From: Nocardioides sp.
GTDB lineage: Bacteria; Actinomycetota; Actinomycetes; Propionibacteriales; Nocardioidaceae
Direction of reading: 5' to 3'
Assembly (NCBI RefSeq): GCF_030019515.1
Contig: NZ_JASEEQ010000013.1
Location: 62,001 to 126,000 of the forward strand
Length of the DNA stretch: 64,000 bases
A model generated the notes under the pieces. That model saw only the letters and a program-made list of their open reading frames with translations. It was not told the origin of the DNA and made no database searches. Below, piece by piece: positions 17,046 through 24,115 of this stretch. The position numbers were made by a program, and so were the translations under genes. Within the stretch, counting starts at the first letter, position 1. Each line of letters starts with the position of its first letter.

Positions 17046-17083
17046 CCGGACGCCCGGCCGCGGACCGCGGCCGGGGCGTCCGG
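17046..17083 (-). terminator. Strong hairpin terminator after the thiolase gene
   Basis: Left arm CCGGACGCCC-GGCCGCG and right arm CGCGGCCGGGGCGTCCGG pair over about 17 bp with one bulged base. It lies about 108 bases beyond the thiolase stop, in the 222-base gap before the MarR gene, which otherwise holds palindromic repeat copy 3. Confidence 0.65.
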
Positions 17084-17103
17084 TAGAAACGCTCCGCGAC
17101 GGT

Positions 17104-17163
17104 GGTCGGTCTCGACACGGCGGTCGCGACCTCGTTCCTCGGTCGCGCGCCTCGCTCGACCAC
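17104..17163. repeat. Intergenic palindromic repeat, copy 3
   Basis: Begins GGTCTCGACACGGCGGTCGC after a GGTGGTC lead and ends CGCCTCGCTCGACCACC, so the outer flanks GGTGGTC and GACCACC are themselves complementary. It lies between the thiolase stop and its hairpin terminator. Confidence 0.6.
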
Positions 17164-17190
17164 CATCAGCGGGTCCGCTGCGCGGCCCCG

Positions 17191-18405
17191 CTACAGCCGC
17201 TCGAGGATGAGCGCCATGCCCTGGCCACCGCCGACGCACATGGTGATCAGGCCGGTGGTCTTGTCGTGCCAGTCCAGGGAGTTCAGCATCGTGTTCTGGA
17301 GGCGGGCGCCCGTCATGCCGAACGGGTGGCCGACCGCGATCGCGCCGCCGTTGACGTTGAGCCGGTCCAGGTCGATGCCGAGGTCCTGGTAGGACGGGAC
17401 GACCTGGGCCGCGAACGCCTCGTTGATCTCGACCAGGTCGATGTCGCCGATGCTCATCTTGGCGTGGGCCAGGGCCCGCTTGGTCGCCTCGACCGGGCCG
17501 AGGCCCATGATCTCGGGCGAGAGGCCGCTCACGCCGGTCGCGACGATCCGCGCCAGCGGCGTGACGCCGAGCTCGGCCGCCTTGGTGTCGGACATGATCA
17601 CCACGGCCGCCGCCCCGTCGTTCAGCGGGCAGCAGTTGCCGGCGGTGACCACGCCGTCGGGGCGGAACACCGGCTTGAGCTGCGAGATCGCCTCGTACGT
17701 GACGCCGGCGCGCGGGCCGTCGTCCTGGCTGACGACGGTGCCGTCGGGCGTGGTGACCGGCGTGATCTCCCGGGCCCAGAAGCCGGCGTTGATGGCCTTC
17801 TCGGCGAGGTTCTGGGAGCGCACGCCGAACTCGTCGAGCTCCTTGCGGTCCAGGCCGCGCAGCCGCGCGACGTTCTCGGCCGTCTGCCCCATCGCGATGT
17901 AGGCGTCGGGGAGCAGCCCGTCCTCACGCGGATCGTGCCAGTCGACGCCGCCCTCGGCGGTCTTCTCGGTGCGCGCCATCGCCTCGTCGTAGCGCGGGTT
18001 CTGGGTGTCCGGCCAGTGGTCGGAGGTGCCCTTCGCGAAGCGGGAGACCATCTCGACACCGGCGGAGATGAAGATGTCGCCCTCGCCGGCCTTGATCGCG
18101 TGGAACGCCATCCGCGTGGTCTGCACCGAGGAGGCGCAGTAGCGGGTGATGGTCGCGCCCGGGACGTCGTCCATGTCGTTGAGCACGTTGACGATCCGCG
18201 CCATGTTGTTGCCCGACTCGCCGCCGGGCAGGCCGCAGCCGAGGTAGACGTCGTCGACCGCGTGCGGGTCGAGGCCCTCGACCTTGTCCAGGGCGGTCTT
18301 GATGATGAACGCGCTCAGGTCGTCGGGCCGCAGGTCCTTCAGCGAGCCCTTGTTGGCCCGGCCGATGGGGGAGCGGGCGACGGAAACGATGACTGCCTCG
18401 GGCAT
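17191..18405 (-). CDS. Acetyl-CoA C-acyltransferase (thiolase)
   Basis: A 404-residue thiolase that cleaves 3-ketoacyl-CoA or condenses acetyl-CoA. The nucleophilic Cys90 is in ITRYCASSVQT. The second half has GGAIAVGHPFGMTGAR (catalytic His) and the C-terminal MCVGGGQGMA with the proton-shuttling Cys. Length fits the degradative class (390-405). There is no paired FadB-type gene here; the TetR gene 100 bases upstream on the same strand may regulate it. Acetyl- versus long-chain specificity cannot be resolved from sequence alone. Confidence 0.92.
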   Translation of the reverse strand: MPEAVIVSVARSPIGRANKGSLKDLRPDDLSAFIIKTALDKVEGLDPHAVDDVYLGCGLPGGESGNNMARIVNVLNDMDDVPGATITRYCASSVQTTRMAFHAIKAGEGDIFISAGVEMVSRFAKGTSDHWPDTQNPRYDEAMARTEKTAEGGVDWHDPREDGLLPDAYIAMGQTAENVARLRGLDRKELDEFGVRSQNLAEKAINAGFWAREITPVTTPDGTVVSQDDGPRAGVTYEAISQLKPVFRPDGVVTAGNCCPLNDGAAAVVIMSDTKAAELGVTPLARIVATGVSGLSPEIMGLGPVEATKRALAHAKMSIGDIDLVEINEAFAAQVVPSYQDLGIDLDRLNVNGGAIAVGHPFGMTGARLQNTMLNSLDWHDKTTGLITMCVGGGQGMALILERL

Positions 18406-18505
18406 GCAAGCTCCATCTCAGGTTGTGATCGGGGGTGATCGGAGGGGTGGATCGAGGTGTCCGGCCAGATTAGACCGTGTCCTCGCGGCGTGGACGAGAC
18501 CCTCG

Positions 18506-19090
18506 TCACGCCCCGTCGCGACCGCCGAGCTGCTCGCCGATCAGCTCGAGCGACCGGGCCAGGAACTCGCGTCGTGCGGCCGGCGGTCGCAGCAGGGCCG
18601 CGAGCAGGACGCCGTCGTACGACGCCACCAGGGCCTCGGCGCGGTCGCGCGGGTACCCCTTGCCCGACGTGGTCATGATCCCCTCGACCAGCGTGACCAG
18701 GCGGGACCGGTGGTCGACGAGCAGGTCGGCCAGGCCGGGGTCGCGCGTCGCCGCCATGCTCAGCTCGAGACGGGCGACCAGCAGCTCCCGCTGGTCCAGC
18801 CAGCGCAGGAACAGCGACAGCGCCGCGTCGACGCTCTCCTGCTCGCTCTCACAGTCGGTCCGGAGCTGCTCCGCGAGCTCGTCTACGTCGCCGAGGAGGG
18901 TCTCGGCGACGTACTCGGTGAGCGCGCGCTGGAGCGCCGCGCGGGTGCGCCAGTAGGCCGAGCAGCTGCCCTCGGGCAGCCCGGCGCGGCGGTCCACGGC
19001 TCGGTGGGTGAGGCCGCGCAGCCCCTCGTCGGCGATGACGTGGAGCGCGGCGTCGAGGAGATGACGACGGCGCGGGCTCGCGGACATCAC
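18506..19090 (-). CDS. TetR-family transcriptional regulator
   Basis: A 194-residue repressor. The helix-turn-helix (ALHVIADEGLRGLTHRAVDRRAGLPEGSCSAYWRTRAAL, read in segments) occupies residues 12-50. The remaining all-helical ligand domain is typical of TetR_C. It starts at one of two adjacent Met codons near 19090. It is encoded upstream of and in the same direction as the thiolase, and divergent from a small membrane-protein gene whose promoter carries a BlaI-type, not TetR-type, operator. Control of fatty-acid genes is plausible but not shown. Confidence 0.86.
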   Translation of the reverse strand: MMSASPRRRHLLDAALHVIADEGLRGLTHRAVDRRAGLPEGSCSAYWRTRAALQRALTEYVAETLLGDVDELAEQLRTDCESEQESVDAALSLFLRWLDQRELLVARLELSMAATRDPGLADLLVDHRSRLVTLVEGIMTTSGKGYPRDRAEALVASYDGVLLAALLRPPAARREFLARSLELIGEQLGGRDGA

Positions 19091-19144
19091 GACCTCTCTG
19101 CTCCGACCTCTCCGGGCCGGTGAGCGGGGACACTACCCCTGCGC

Positions 19145-19173
19145 TTGTCCGGGGCGGCCGGCGGAGCTACGTT
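19145..19173 (+). promoter_or_regulatory. Predicted sigma-A type promoter
   Basis: A -35 box TTGTCC (19145-19150) and -10 box TACGTT (19168-19173) are separated by 17 bases. The BlaI-type double dyad begins at the very next base, so the predicted transcription start lies inside the operator, the arrangement expected for repression. Confidence 0.5.
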
Positions 19174-19200
19174 CTACATACGTAGAGTCTACATCTGTAG
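19174..19200 (+). promoter_or_regulatory. Tandem BlaI/MecI-type operators
   Basis: Two dyads of the form CTACA-N2-TGTAG stand 15 bases apart: CTACATACGTAG (19174-19185, one mismatch) and CTACATCTGTAG (19189-19200, perfect). The TACA-N2-TGTA core is the recognition half-site pair of BlaI/MecI/CopY-family repressors. They end 11 bases before the ATG of a 58-residue membrane protein. No blaI gene is in the window, so the regulator acts from elsewhere. Confidence 0.7.
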
Positions 19201-19211
19201 AGAGGTTTGCC

Positions 19212-19388
19212 ATGGTCTTCTACGCCACCCTCGCCGCGTTCGGCCTCGCGTTCGTCGTGTTCGGTCTGATCGCCTCCGTCGTCGCCGCCGGCGTGCTCGT
19301 CGAGTTCGTCGTCAGCAACCGCCACGACCGCCTCGCCCGCCACGAGTCGGTGCGGACCCACTACCGGCGCCTCGTGCTCACCCACTGA
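19212..19388 (+). CDS. 58-residue membrane protein under a BlaI-type operator
   Basis: The ATG at 19212 follows an AGAGAGG ribosome site at a good distance. The product has one long hydrophobic stretch (residues 4-35, rich in Val, Ala, Phe and Leu) and a basic tail with several His and Arg (NRHDRLARHESVRTHYRRL). It is probably a single-pass membrane protein with a cytoplasmic tail. No family is recognised. The tandem operator in front suggests control by a BlaI/BlaR1-type cell-wall or stress sensor encoded elsewhere. Confidence 0.65.
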   Translation: MVFYATLAAFGLAFVVFGLIASVVAAGVLVEFVVSNRHDRLARHESVRTHYRRLVLTH

Positions 19389-19430
19389 CCGCACCCGGCT
19401 CCTCCAGGTCTCCTCTGGCAGCATCGACCC

Positions 19431-20282
19431 GTGCGGCACACCTACCGGTGCCCCCTGCGCTGGGCCGACCTGGACCCGCTGGGGCACGTGAACAACGTCG
19501 TCTACGTGGACTACCTCCAGGAGGCCCGCGTCGACATGCTCCGCACCCACGGGCCCGCCGCCGGCACGGGCGACCTGGCCGAGGGGGTGGTGGTCGTCCG
19601 CCACGAGGTGAGCTACCTCGCTCCGCTCGCCTTCGGGTTCGAGCCGGTGACCATCGAGTCGTGGGTCACCGAGATCAGGGCGGCGACCTTCACCCTCGCC
19701 TACGAGATCTTCCACGAGCGGGACGGCGAGCGGCACGTGTACGTCCGCGCCAAGACCGTGCTGACGCCGTACGTCTTCGCCAGCGAGCGCCCGCGCCGGC
19801 TCGCGGCGGTCGAACGGGAGACCCTGGCGACCTTCCTCGAGCCCGACGACCCGGCTCCGCGGGTGCCGGTCGCGTCGACGCGGCCGGAGGTCGCGGCGCA
19901 CGCGCCGGTGCAGGTGCGGTTCTCGGACGTCGACGTGTACGGCCACGTCAACAACGTGAAGTACTTCGAGTACCTCCAGGAGACGCGGATCCGGCTGACC
20001 GCCGACCTGTGGCGCGGACTGGAGCCGATCTCGCTGGTGGTCGCGCAGACCGACGTCGACTACCGCGTGCCGATCCTGTTCCGGCCCGAGGCGTACGACG
20101 CCTGGTCCTGGACGTCGCGGGTCGGCCAGCGCTCGGCGACCATCGAGTCGCTCATCCTCGACGGCGAGACCGTCCTCGCCCGGGCCCGGGTCGCGATCGT
20201 GTTCTTCGACCCGCGGACCGAGCGGTCGGTGGCGCCGCCCGAGCCCTACCTCGAGGCGCTGGGCTCGCTGCTGGCCCCCTGA
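19431..20282 (+). CDS. Double-hotdog acyl-CoA thioesterase
   Basis: A 283-residue protein with two 4-hydroxybenzoyl-CoA-thioesterase-type hotdog domains in tandem. Each begins with the same active-site pattern: RWADLDPLGHVNNVVYVDYLQEAR near the N-terminus and RFSDVDVYGHVNNVKYFEYLQETR about 165 residues later, with the Asp general base and the GHVNN turn in both. The protein hydrolyses fatty acyl-CoA to free acid and CoA; chain length is not predictable. Its 3' end overlaps the oppositely transcribed sigma-factor gene by 37 bases. Confidence 0.88.
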   Translation: MRHTYRCPLRWADLDPLGHVNNVVYVDYLQEARVDMLRTHGPAAGTGDLAEGVVVVRHEVSYLAPLAFGFEPVTIESWVTEIRAATFTLAYEIFHERDGERHVYVRAKTVLTPYVFASERPRRLAAVERETLATFLEPDDPAPRVPVASTRPEVAAHAPVQVRFSDVDVYGHVNNVKYFEYLQETRIRLTADLWRGLEPISLVVAQTDVDYRVPILFRPEAYDAWSWTSRVGQRSATIESLILDGETVLARARVAIVFFDPRTERSVAPPEPYLEALGSLLAP

Positions 20283-20818
20283 GCGTCCGGAGCGGCCAGG
20301 CGCAGCCGCTTGAGCCCGCGGTGCCGGGCCACCCGCACCGCGACGTGTGACATGTCGAGGGCGCGCGCGGTGGTCTCCACGTCCAGGCCGACGACGTCGA
20401 GGCAGCCGACGACGTCGCGCTCCCGGGGCGGCAGCGTCGCGAGGGCGCGGACCACCCAGTCCTGGGCGGCGTACGACGACTCCGGGCCCGCGACCGGGCC
20501 GGGCTCACCGAGCTCGCCGGGGTCGGTGGCGTAGGTGCCGCGACGCCGGCTGCGGCGGCGCGCGTTGCCGCCGAGGTTGCGGGCGATGCCGAACAGCCAG
20601 CCGGCGAACTCCGACGCCGTGCCGTCGAAGTCGTGGATCTTCTCGGCGGCGACCAGCCACGACTCGGCGGCGAGATCCTCCGCCGCGACCGCGCTGTCAC
20701 CGCTGGGACGGGTGCTCAGCCAGACCAGCAGGCGACCGGCGTGGTTGCGGTAGAGGGCGCGCCACGCCTCGGCGTCGCCCCGCTTGGCGGACGCCACCAC
20801 GTCGTCGTCGCTGCTCAC
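20246..20818 (-). CDS. ECF-type RNA polymerase sigma factor
   Basis: A 190-residue sigma factor with region 2 (EAWRALYRNHAGRL, AAEDLAAESWLVAAEKI, EFAGWLFGIARNLG) and region 4 (LATLPPRERDVVGCLDVVGL, VETTARALDMSHVAVRVARHRGLKRL) and no region 3. ECF factors are normally held by a membrane anti-sigma factor. The start GTG at 20818 overlaps the stop of the upstream single-pass membrane protein gene (GTGA), unusual in that the membrane partner precedes the sigma gene. The C-terminus overlaps the convergent thioesterase gene. Confidence 0.87.
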   Translation of the reverse strand: MSSDDDVVASAKRGDAEAWRALYRNHAGRLLVWLSTRPSGDSAVAAEDLAAESWLVAAEKIHDFDGTASEFAGWLFGIARNLGGNARRRSRRRGTYATDPGELGEPGPVAGPESSYAAQDWVVRALATLPPRERDVVGCLDVVGLDVETTARALDMSHVAVRVARHRGLKRLRLAAPDAQGASSEPSASR

Positions 20819-21405
20819 CTGGCTTGTCTGCCGCCTGCTCCGCCGCCGGGGTGCTCCCCGGCGGCCTGGTCCGCATTGTCCGCCTTCTGGGTGGCGTGCT
20901 CGTCGGGGTGGTCGCCGGCGTGGTCGTCGGGGCCCGGTCCCTGGTGCTCACGGGTCGCGTCGTCGCCGGGCTCGTGTCCCTGGCCGACTCCCGGCGTGCT
21001 CGTCGGCCCGCCCTCGTCCGGTCCGTCCGAGGTATCGTCCGACGCGGACGGGCCGGCGCCCGGGGTCGCGTCGCCCGATACGTCCGGCCGGTTGCTCGCC
21101 GAGCCGTCGGGTGATGCGTCGGGGGTCGTGCCCGGGACGGTGGCCGGGCCGCTCGGGGGGGTCGCCGGCGGAGCCGGCGAGCCGGTGTCGGCGAACCCGC
21201 TGAGCCAGGTGCCGCCGACCAGCACGGTCGCGACGCTCGCCGCGGCCAGGCCCACGCGCCAGGTCATGCGCGGTGCCGCTGCGCCGGCCGGCGCGGGAGC
21301 GCCGGCCGCGGCGAGCGAGCTCAGTCGTGCGACGAACGCATCGTCCGGCTCCAGCGTCGGTGCCGGCGTGCGCAGCTGCGCGCCGCGGGTTCGGTGGTCG
21401 GCCAT
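20815..21405 (-). CDS. Single-pass membrane protein with His/Asp-rich outer tail, possible anti-sigma factor
   Basis: A 196-residue protein. A hydrophilic N-terminus (1-49) contains EPDDAFVARLSSLAAAG, one transmembrane helix spans about 50-70 (VGLAAASVATVLVGGTW), and the external part is low-complexity Pro/Ser/Thr/Asp, ending in a His/Asp/Glu cluster that includes DDHAGDHPDEHA. The start at 21405 follows a GGGAGGA ribosome site. There is no HxxxCxxC zinc-anti-sigma motif. Coupling by overlap to the ECF gene and its topology suggest an anti-sigma role, by inference only. It shares its His/Asp motif with the next gene upstream. Confidence 0.6.
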   Translation of the reverse strand: MADHRTRGAQLRTPAPTLEPDDAFVARLSSLAAAGAPAPAGAAAPRMTWRVGLAAASVATVLVGGTWLSGFADTGSPAPPATPPSGPATVPGTTPDASPDGSASNRPDVSGDATPGAGPSASDDTSDGPDEGGPTSTPGVGQGHEPGDDATREHQGPGPDDHAGDHPDEHATQKADNADQAAGEHPGGGAGGRQAR

Positions 21406-21478
21406 GGTCGTCCTCCCAGAGTTGGCGGTCCCGACGTTAGTCGGGGGTGGGTCAACGTCGGGACCGCCGGTCCTGGGG

Positions 21479-21988
21479 TCAGCCCTCAGCGGGCTCGGGT
21501 GCGGCGTGCTCGTTCGGGTGGTCGCCCGCGTGCTCGTCCGGGCCGTCGGCGTGGTCGCCGTCGTCACCGTGCTCGCCCTGGTGGCCGTGCTCCAGGCCGT
21601 CCTGGCCGTGCTCGGTGCCACCCTCGAGGGCGTGGGTGTCCGGGTGGGTGCCGGCGTGCTCGTTCGGTCCCTCGGTCTCCGGCGCCTCGGTCTCGGGGGC
21701 CTCGGTCTCGGGGGCCTCGGTCTCGGGGGCCTCGGTCTCCTCGCTCGGCTCGGAGGTGGGCGTCTCGGTCGCCTCGTGCTGGGCGCGGGCCTCGGCCGCG
21801 CGCGCCTGGCCGAAGGCCGCGTGCTCGTTGACCTCGTGGCCGTTCTTGTTCAGGACGGGCGAGCTGCTCGTCGTCGTGGCGCTGGCGTCGTCGCTGTCCG
21901 TGCCCGTCTGGGTGGCGTACGCCGTACCGAACGTGAGTGCAGCGGCGAGTGCCGCGGTCGCCGTGACAGCGGTGGTGGTCCTGCGCAT
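21479..21988 (-). CDS. Secreted His/Asp/Glu-rich protein with ETEAP repeats
   Basis: A 169-residue exported protein with signal peptide (1-24, ending TAYA). The mature chain is intrinsically disordered: five tandem ETEAP-type pentads, then about 63 residues with 11 His among Asp, Glu and Gly (EHGHQGEHGDDGDHADG, DEHAGDHPNEHA). Such chains bind divalent metals weakly and in number. The start at 21988 follows an AGGAGG ribosome site. The motif D(E/D)HAGDHP(N/D)EHA recurs in the membrane protein 73 bases downstream, and the ECF gene follows, so the three probably form one unit. No known family is recognised. Confidence 0.65.
   Translation of the reverse strand: MRRTTTAVTATAALAAALTFGTAYATQTGTDSDDASATTTSSSPVLNKNGHEVNEHAAFGQARAAEARAQHEATETPTSEPSEETEAPETEAPETEAPETEAPETEGPNEHAGTHPDTHALEGGTEHGQDGLEHGHQGEHGDDGDHADGPDEHAGDHPNEHAAPEPAEG
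21671..21740. repeat. 15-bp coding tandem repeat (ETEAP)
   Basis: Unit CTCGGTCTCGGGGGC repeats three times exactly (21686-21730), with a diverged unit on each side. On the minus strand it encodes the pentapeptide EAPET in the secreted His-rich protein. Exact copies suggest recent slippage and possible length variation between strains. Confidence 0.8.
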
Positions 21989-22045
21989 GCTGGGCCTCCT
22001 GTGTCGGGGATTGAGTCGGCGGTCTCCCGCCCGGTCACCCCACAC

Positions 22046-22072
22046 CTGTCGCGACCCGCGTCCGGTGTTACA
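22046..22072 (-). promoter_or_regulatory. Possible ECF-type promoter for the His-rich/sigma unit
   Basis: Read on the minus strand: TGTAAC (22072-22067), a 15-base spacer, then CGACAG (22051-22046), about 58 bases before the secreted-protein ATG. A GTAAC -35 with a CG(A/T)C-type -10 is the general form of ECF promoters, which often drive their own operon. The match is suggestive only. Confidence 0.3.
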
Positions 22073-22099
22073 CGATCTCGGAGATTTCTGCCGGCGCTC

Positions 22100-22474
22100 T
22101 CACTCGAGGCTGTTGACCATGAACTGGGCGGCGTGGGTGACGTAGTCCCAGAACTGCGCGTCCTGCTCCGGGGTGAGCGCGACCTCGTCCAGGCCGGCGC
22201 GGAAGTGGCGCAGCCAGTGCTCCTTGGCCTCGGGGGTCACCGCGAACGGTGCGTGCCGGGCCCGCAGGCGAGGATGGCCGCGGTTGTCGGAGTACGCCGT
22301 CGGCCCGCCCCAGTACTGCACGAGGAACAGCAGGAACCGCTCCTCGGCGGGTCCGAGGTCCTCCTCGGGGTACATCGGCCGGAGCACGGGGTCCTCCGCG
22401 ACCCCCTCGTAGAACGTCGCGACGATCCGTCGGAAGGTCTCGAAGCCGCCGATCTCGTCGTAGAAGGTGCTCAC
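22100..22474 (-). CDS. glbO: Truncated haemoglobin, group II (trHbO)
   Basis: A 124-residue haem protein of the 2-on-2 globin fold. It closely resembles M. tuberculosis GlbO: Tyr22 (B10), Tyr35 (CD1), proximal His74 (F8, in RARHAPF) and Trp87 (G8) are all present, as is QYWGGPTAYSDNRGHPRLR. Group II truncated haemoglobins bind O2 tightly and have peroxidase or NO/H2S-related activity, associating with membranes. The GTG start at 22474 gives the standard length. It is divergent from an OsmC gene, which would fit an oxidative-stress pair. Confidence 0.94.
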   Translation of the reverse strand: MSTFYDEIGGFETFRRIVATFYEGVAEDPVLRPMYPEEDLGPAEERFLLFLVQYWGGPTAYSDNRGHPRLRARHAPFAVTPEAKEHWLRHFRAGLDEVALTPEQDAQFWDYVTHAAQFMVNSLE

Positions 22475-22573
22475 CGGTCCATTCTGGCGGTCGTCGCCGG
22501 AGCGCAGGACGCCGGCGTGCAAGACTCGCGGCGTTCCGGACTTCCAAGCCGACGCACGAGGAGTGATCCGTCC

Positions 22574-22999
22574 ATGGCAACGACCCGAACCGCTACGACC
22601 CACTGGGAAGGCAGTCTTTTCGAGGGGGCCGGCCAGGTCACCCTCGAGTCCTCCGGCCTCGGGACCTACGACGTGTCGTGGCCCTCGCGCGCGGAGGAGC
22701 CGAACGGGAGGACCAGCCCCGAGGAGCTGATCGCCGCGGCACACTCGTCCTGCTTCTCGATGGCGCTGTCGAACGGCCTCGCGAAGGCCGGCACGCCGCC
22801 GACCGCCCTGGACACCAGCGCCGAGGTCGAGTTCACCCCCGGCACCGGCATCACCGGCATCAAGCTGACCGTCACCGGGGTCGTCGAGGGCATGAGCGAG
22901 AGCGACTTCGTCGCCGCCGCCCAGGCCGCCAAGGAGGGCTGCCCGGTCAGCCAGGCGCTGGCCGGCACCACGATCACCCTCGAGGCGTCGCTCGCCTGA
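22574..22999 (+). CDS. OsmC-family peroxiredoxin
   Basis: A 141-residue thiol peroxidase of the OsmC subgroup, which reduces organic hydroperoxides. The peroxidatic Cys60 (AAHSSCFSMAL) and resolving Cys123 (AKEGCPVSQAL) are in place. The preceding Glu (SPEELIAAAHSSC) completes the active site. Its electron donor in actinobacteria is probably the lipoyl or mycothiol system. It is transcribed away from glbO across a 99-base shared promoter region and is convergent with the mscS gene. Confidence 0.92.
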   Translation: MATTRTATTHWEGSLFEGAGQVTLESSGLGTYDVSWPSRAEEPNGRTSPEELIAAAHSSCFSMALSNGLAKAGTPPTALDTSAEVEFTPGTGITGIKLTVTGVVEGMSESDFVAAAQAAKEGCPVSQALAGTTITLEASLA

Positions 23000-23016
23000 C
23001 GGGCCGACCGACCCGG

Positions 23017-24060
23017 TCAGCTCTCGACGGGCTCCTCCCCTCCGGGGGTGGGGCCCGTCGGCGTCTGGTGGGCGGTGTCCTCCCGGTGCCACACCACCCG
23101 CTGGGGGAGCGGGATCTCGATGCCCTCGTGGTCGAAGCGGGCCTTGACCCGCTGGCGCAGCTCGCGGGCCACGCCCCACTGCTCCATCGGCGCGGTCTTG
23201 AGCAGCACCCGCAGGGTCAGCGACTCGGGGCCGAGGACCTCGACCCCGGTCACCTCGGGCTCCTCGATGATGATGCCGTGGAAGTCGTCGTCCTCCCACA
23301 GGTCGTGCGCGAGCTCCTTGAGGACCCGGGTGACCCGGGCGACGTCCTCGCCGTACGCGACCGCGACGTCGACCACCGCCCGCGACCAGTTCTGGCTCAT
23401 GTTGCCGACCCGGAGGATCTCGCCGTTCGGCACGTACCAGACGGTCCCGTTGAGGTCGCGCAGGCGGGTGACGCGCAGGCTCACGGCCTCGACCGTGCCG
23501 CTGGCCTCGCCGACGTCGACGACGTCGCCCACGCCGTACTGGTCCTCGAAGATCATGAAGATGCCGGAGAGGAAGTCCTTGACCAGCGACTGGGCGCCGA
23601 AGCCCAGTGCGATGCCGATGATGCCCGCACTGGCGATGATCGGGGCGATGTTGACCCCGATCTCGCTGAGGACCATGGTGCCGAAGACCGCGATCAGCAG
23701 ACCGGTGAGCACGCTCTTGAGCAGGTCGCCCATGGTCTTGGCGCGCTGCACCCGGCGGGTCGAGGCCGCGAGGTCCTGGGCAGTGGCCTGCTGTGCTGCC
23801 TTGCCCCGCAGCCCGAACCGGCTCATCCGGTCGGGGAGGACCCCGTCCTCGGCGCGCAGCACCAGCCGGTCCACGAGGCGGTGCAGGACCCACCGCACCA
23901 CCATCATCAGCAGCAGCAGGCTGATGATCGCGAGCGGCTTGCCGATCAGGATGTCGGAGGCGTTGGCGAGCCTCTGGTTGTCGGTCCAGTCCAAGACGGC
24001 GTTGCAGAGGGTGTCGGAGGGGTCGCACCTGGTGTCTTCGAACCCGAACATGGGCCCCAT
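23017..24060 (-). CDS. Small-conductance mechanosensitive channel (MscS family)
   Basis: A 347-residue membrane protein. Helices at about residues 35-60 and 105-135 lead to the pore-lining TM3, which is rich in Gly and Ala (GIIGIALGFGAQSLVKDFLSG), followed by the beta domain (VGDVVDVGEASGTVEAVSLR) and the alpha/beta vestibule. The channel opens on membrane tension to release solutes in hypo-osmotic shock. The ATG at 24060 was chosen because it directly opens a short periplasmic leader; upstream sequence on this strand is antisense to the next gene. The tail is Pro/Thr-rich and disordered. Confidence 0.92.
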   Translation of the reverse strand: MGPMFGFEDTRCDPSDTLCNAVLDWTDNQRLANASDILIGKPLAIISLLLLMMVVRWVLHRLVDRLVLRAEDGVLPDRMSRFGLRGKAAQQATAQDLAASTRRVQRAKTMGDLLKSVLTGLLIAVFGTMVLSEIGVNIAPIIASAGIIGIALGFGAQSLVKDFLSGIFMIFEDQYGVGDVVDVGEASGTVEAVSLRVTRLRDLNGTVWYVPNGEILRVGNMSQNWSRAVVDVAVAYGEDVARVTRVLKELAHDLWEDDDFHGIIIEEPEVTGVEVLGPESLTLRVLLKTAPMEQWGVARELRQRVKARFDHEGIEIPLPQRVVWHREDTAHQTPTGPTPGGEEPVES

Positions 24061-24115
24061 GTCTACCGCACCGGGGCAAGGCTGCTCGACCCCGCCGAGC
24101 CGATAGGCTGGCGGC

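Noticed and set aside
20633..22999. A 788-codon open frame on the plus strand across the sigma/His-rich genes
   Set aside because: It is antisense to convincing genes, is low-complexity Val/Gly/Arg, and merely runs in frame into the true OsmC gene at 22574. Long antisense frames are expected at this GC content.
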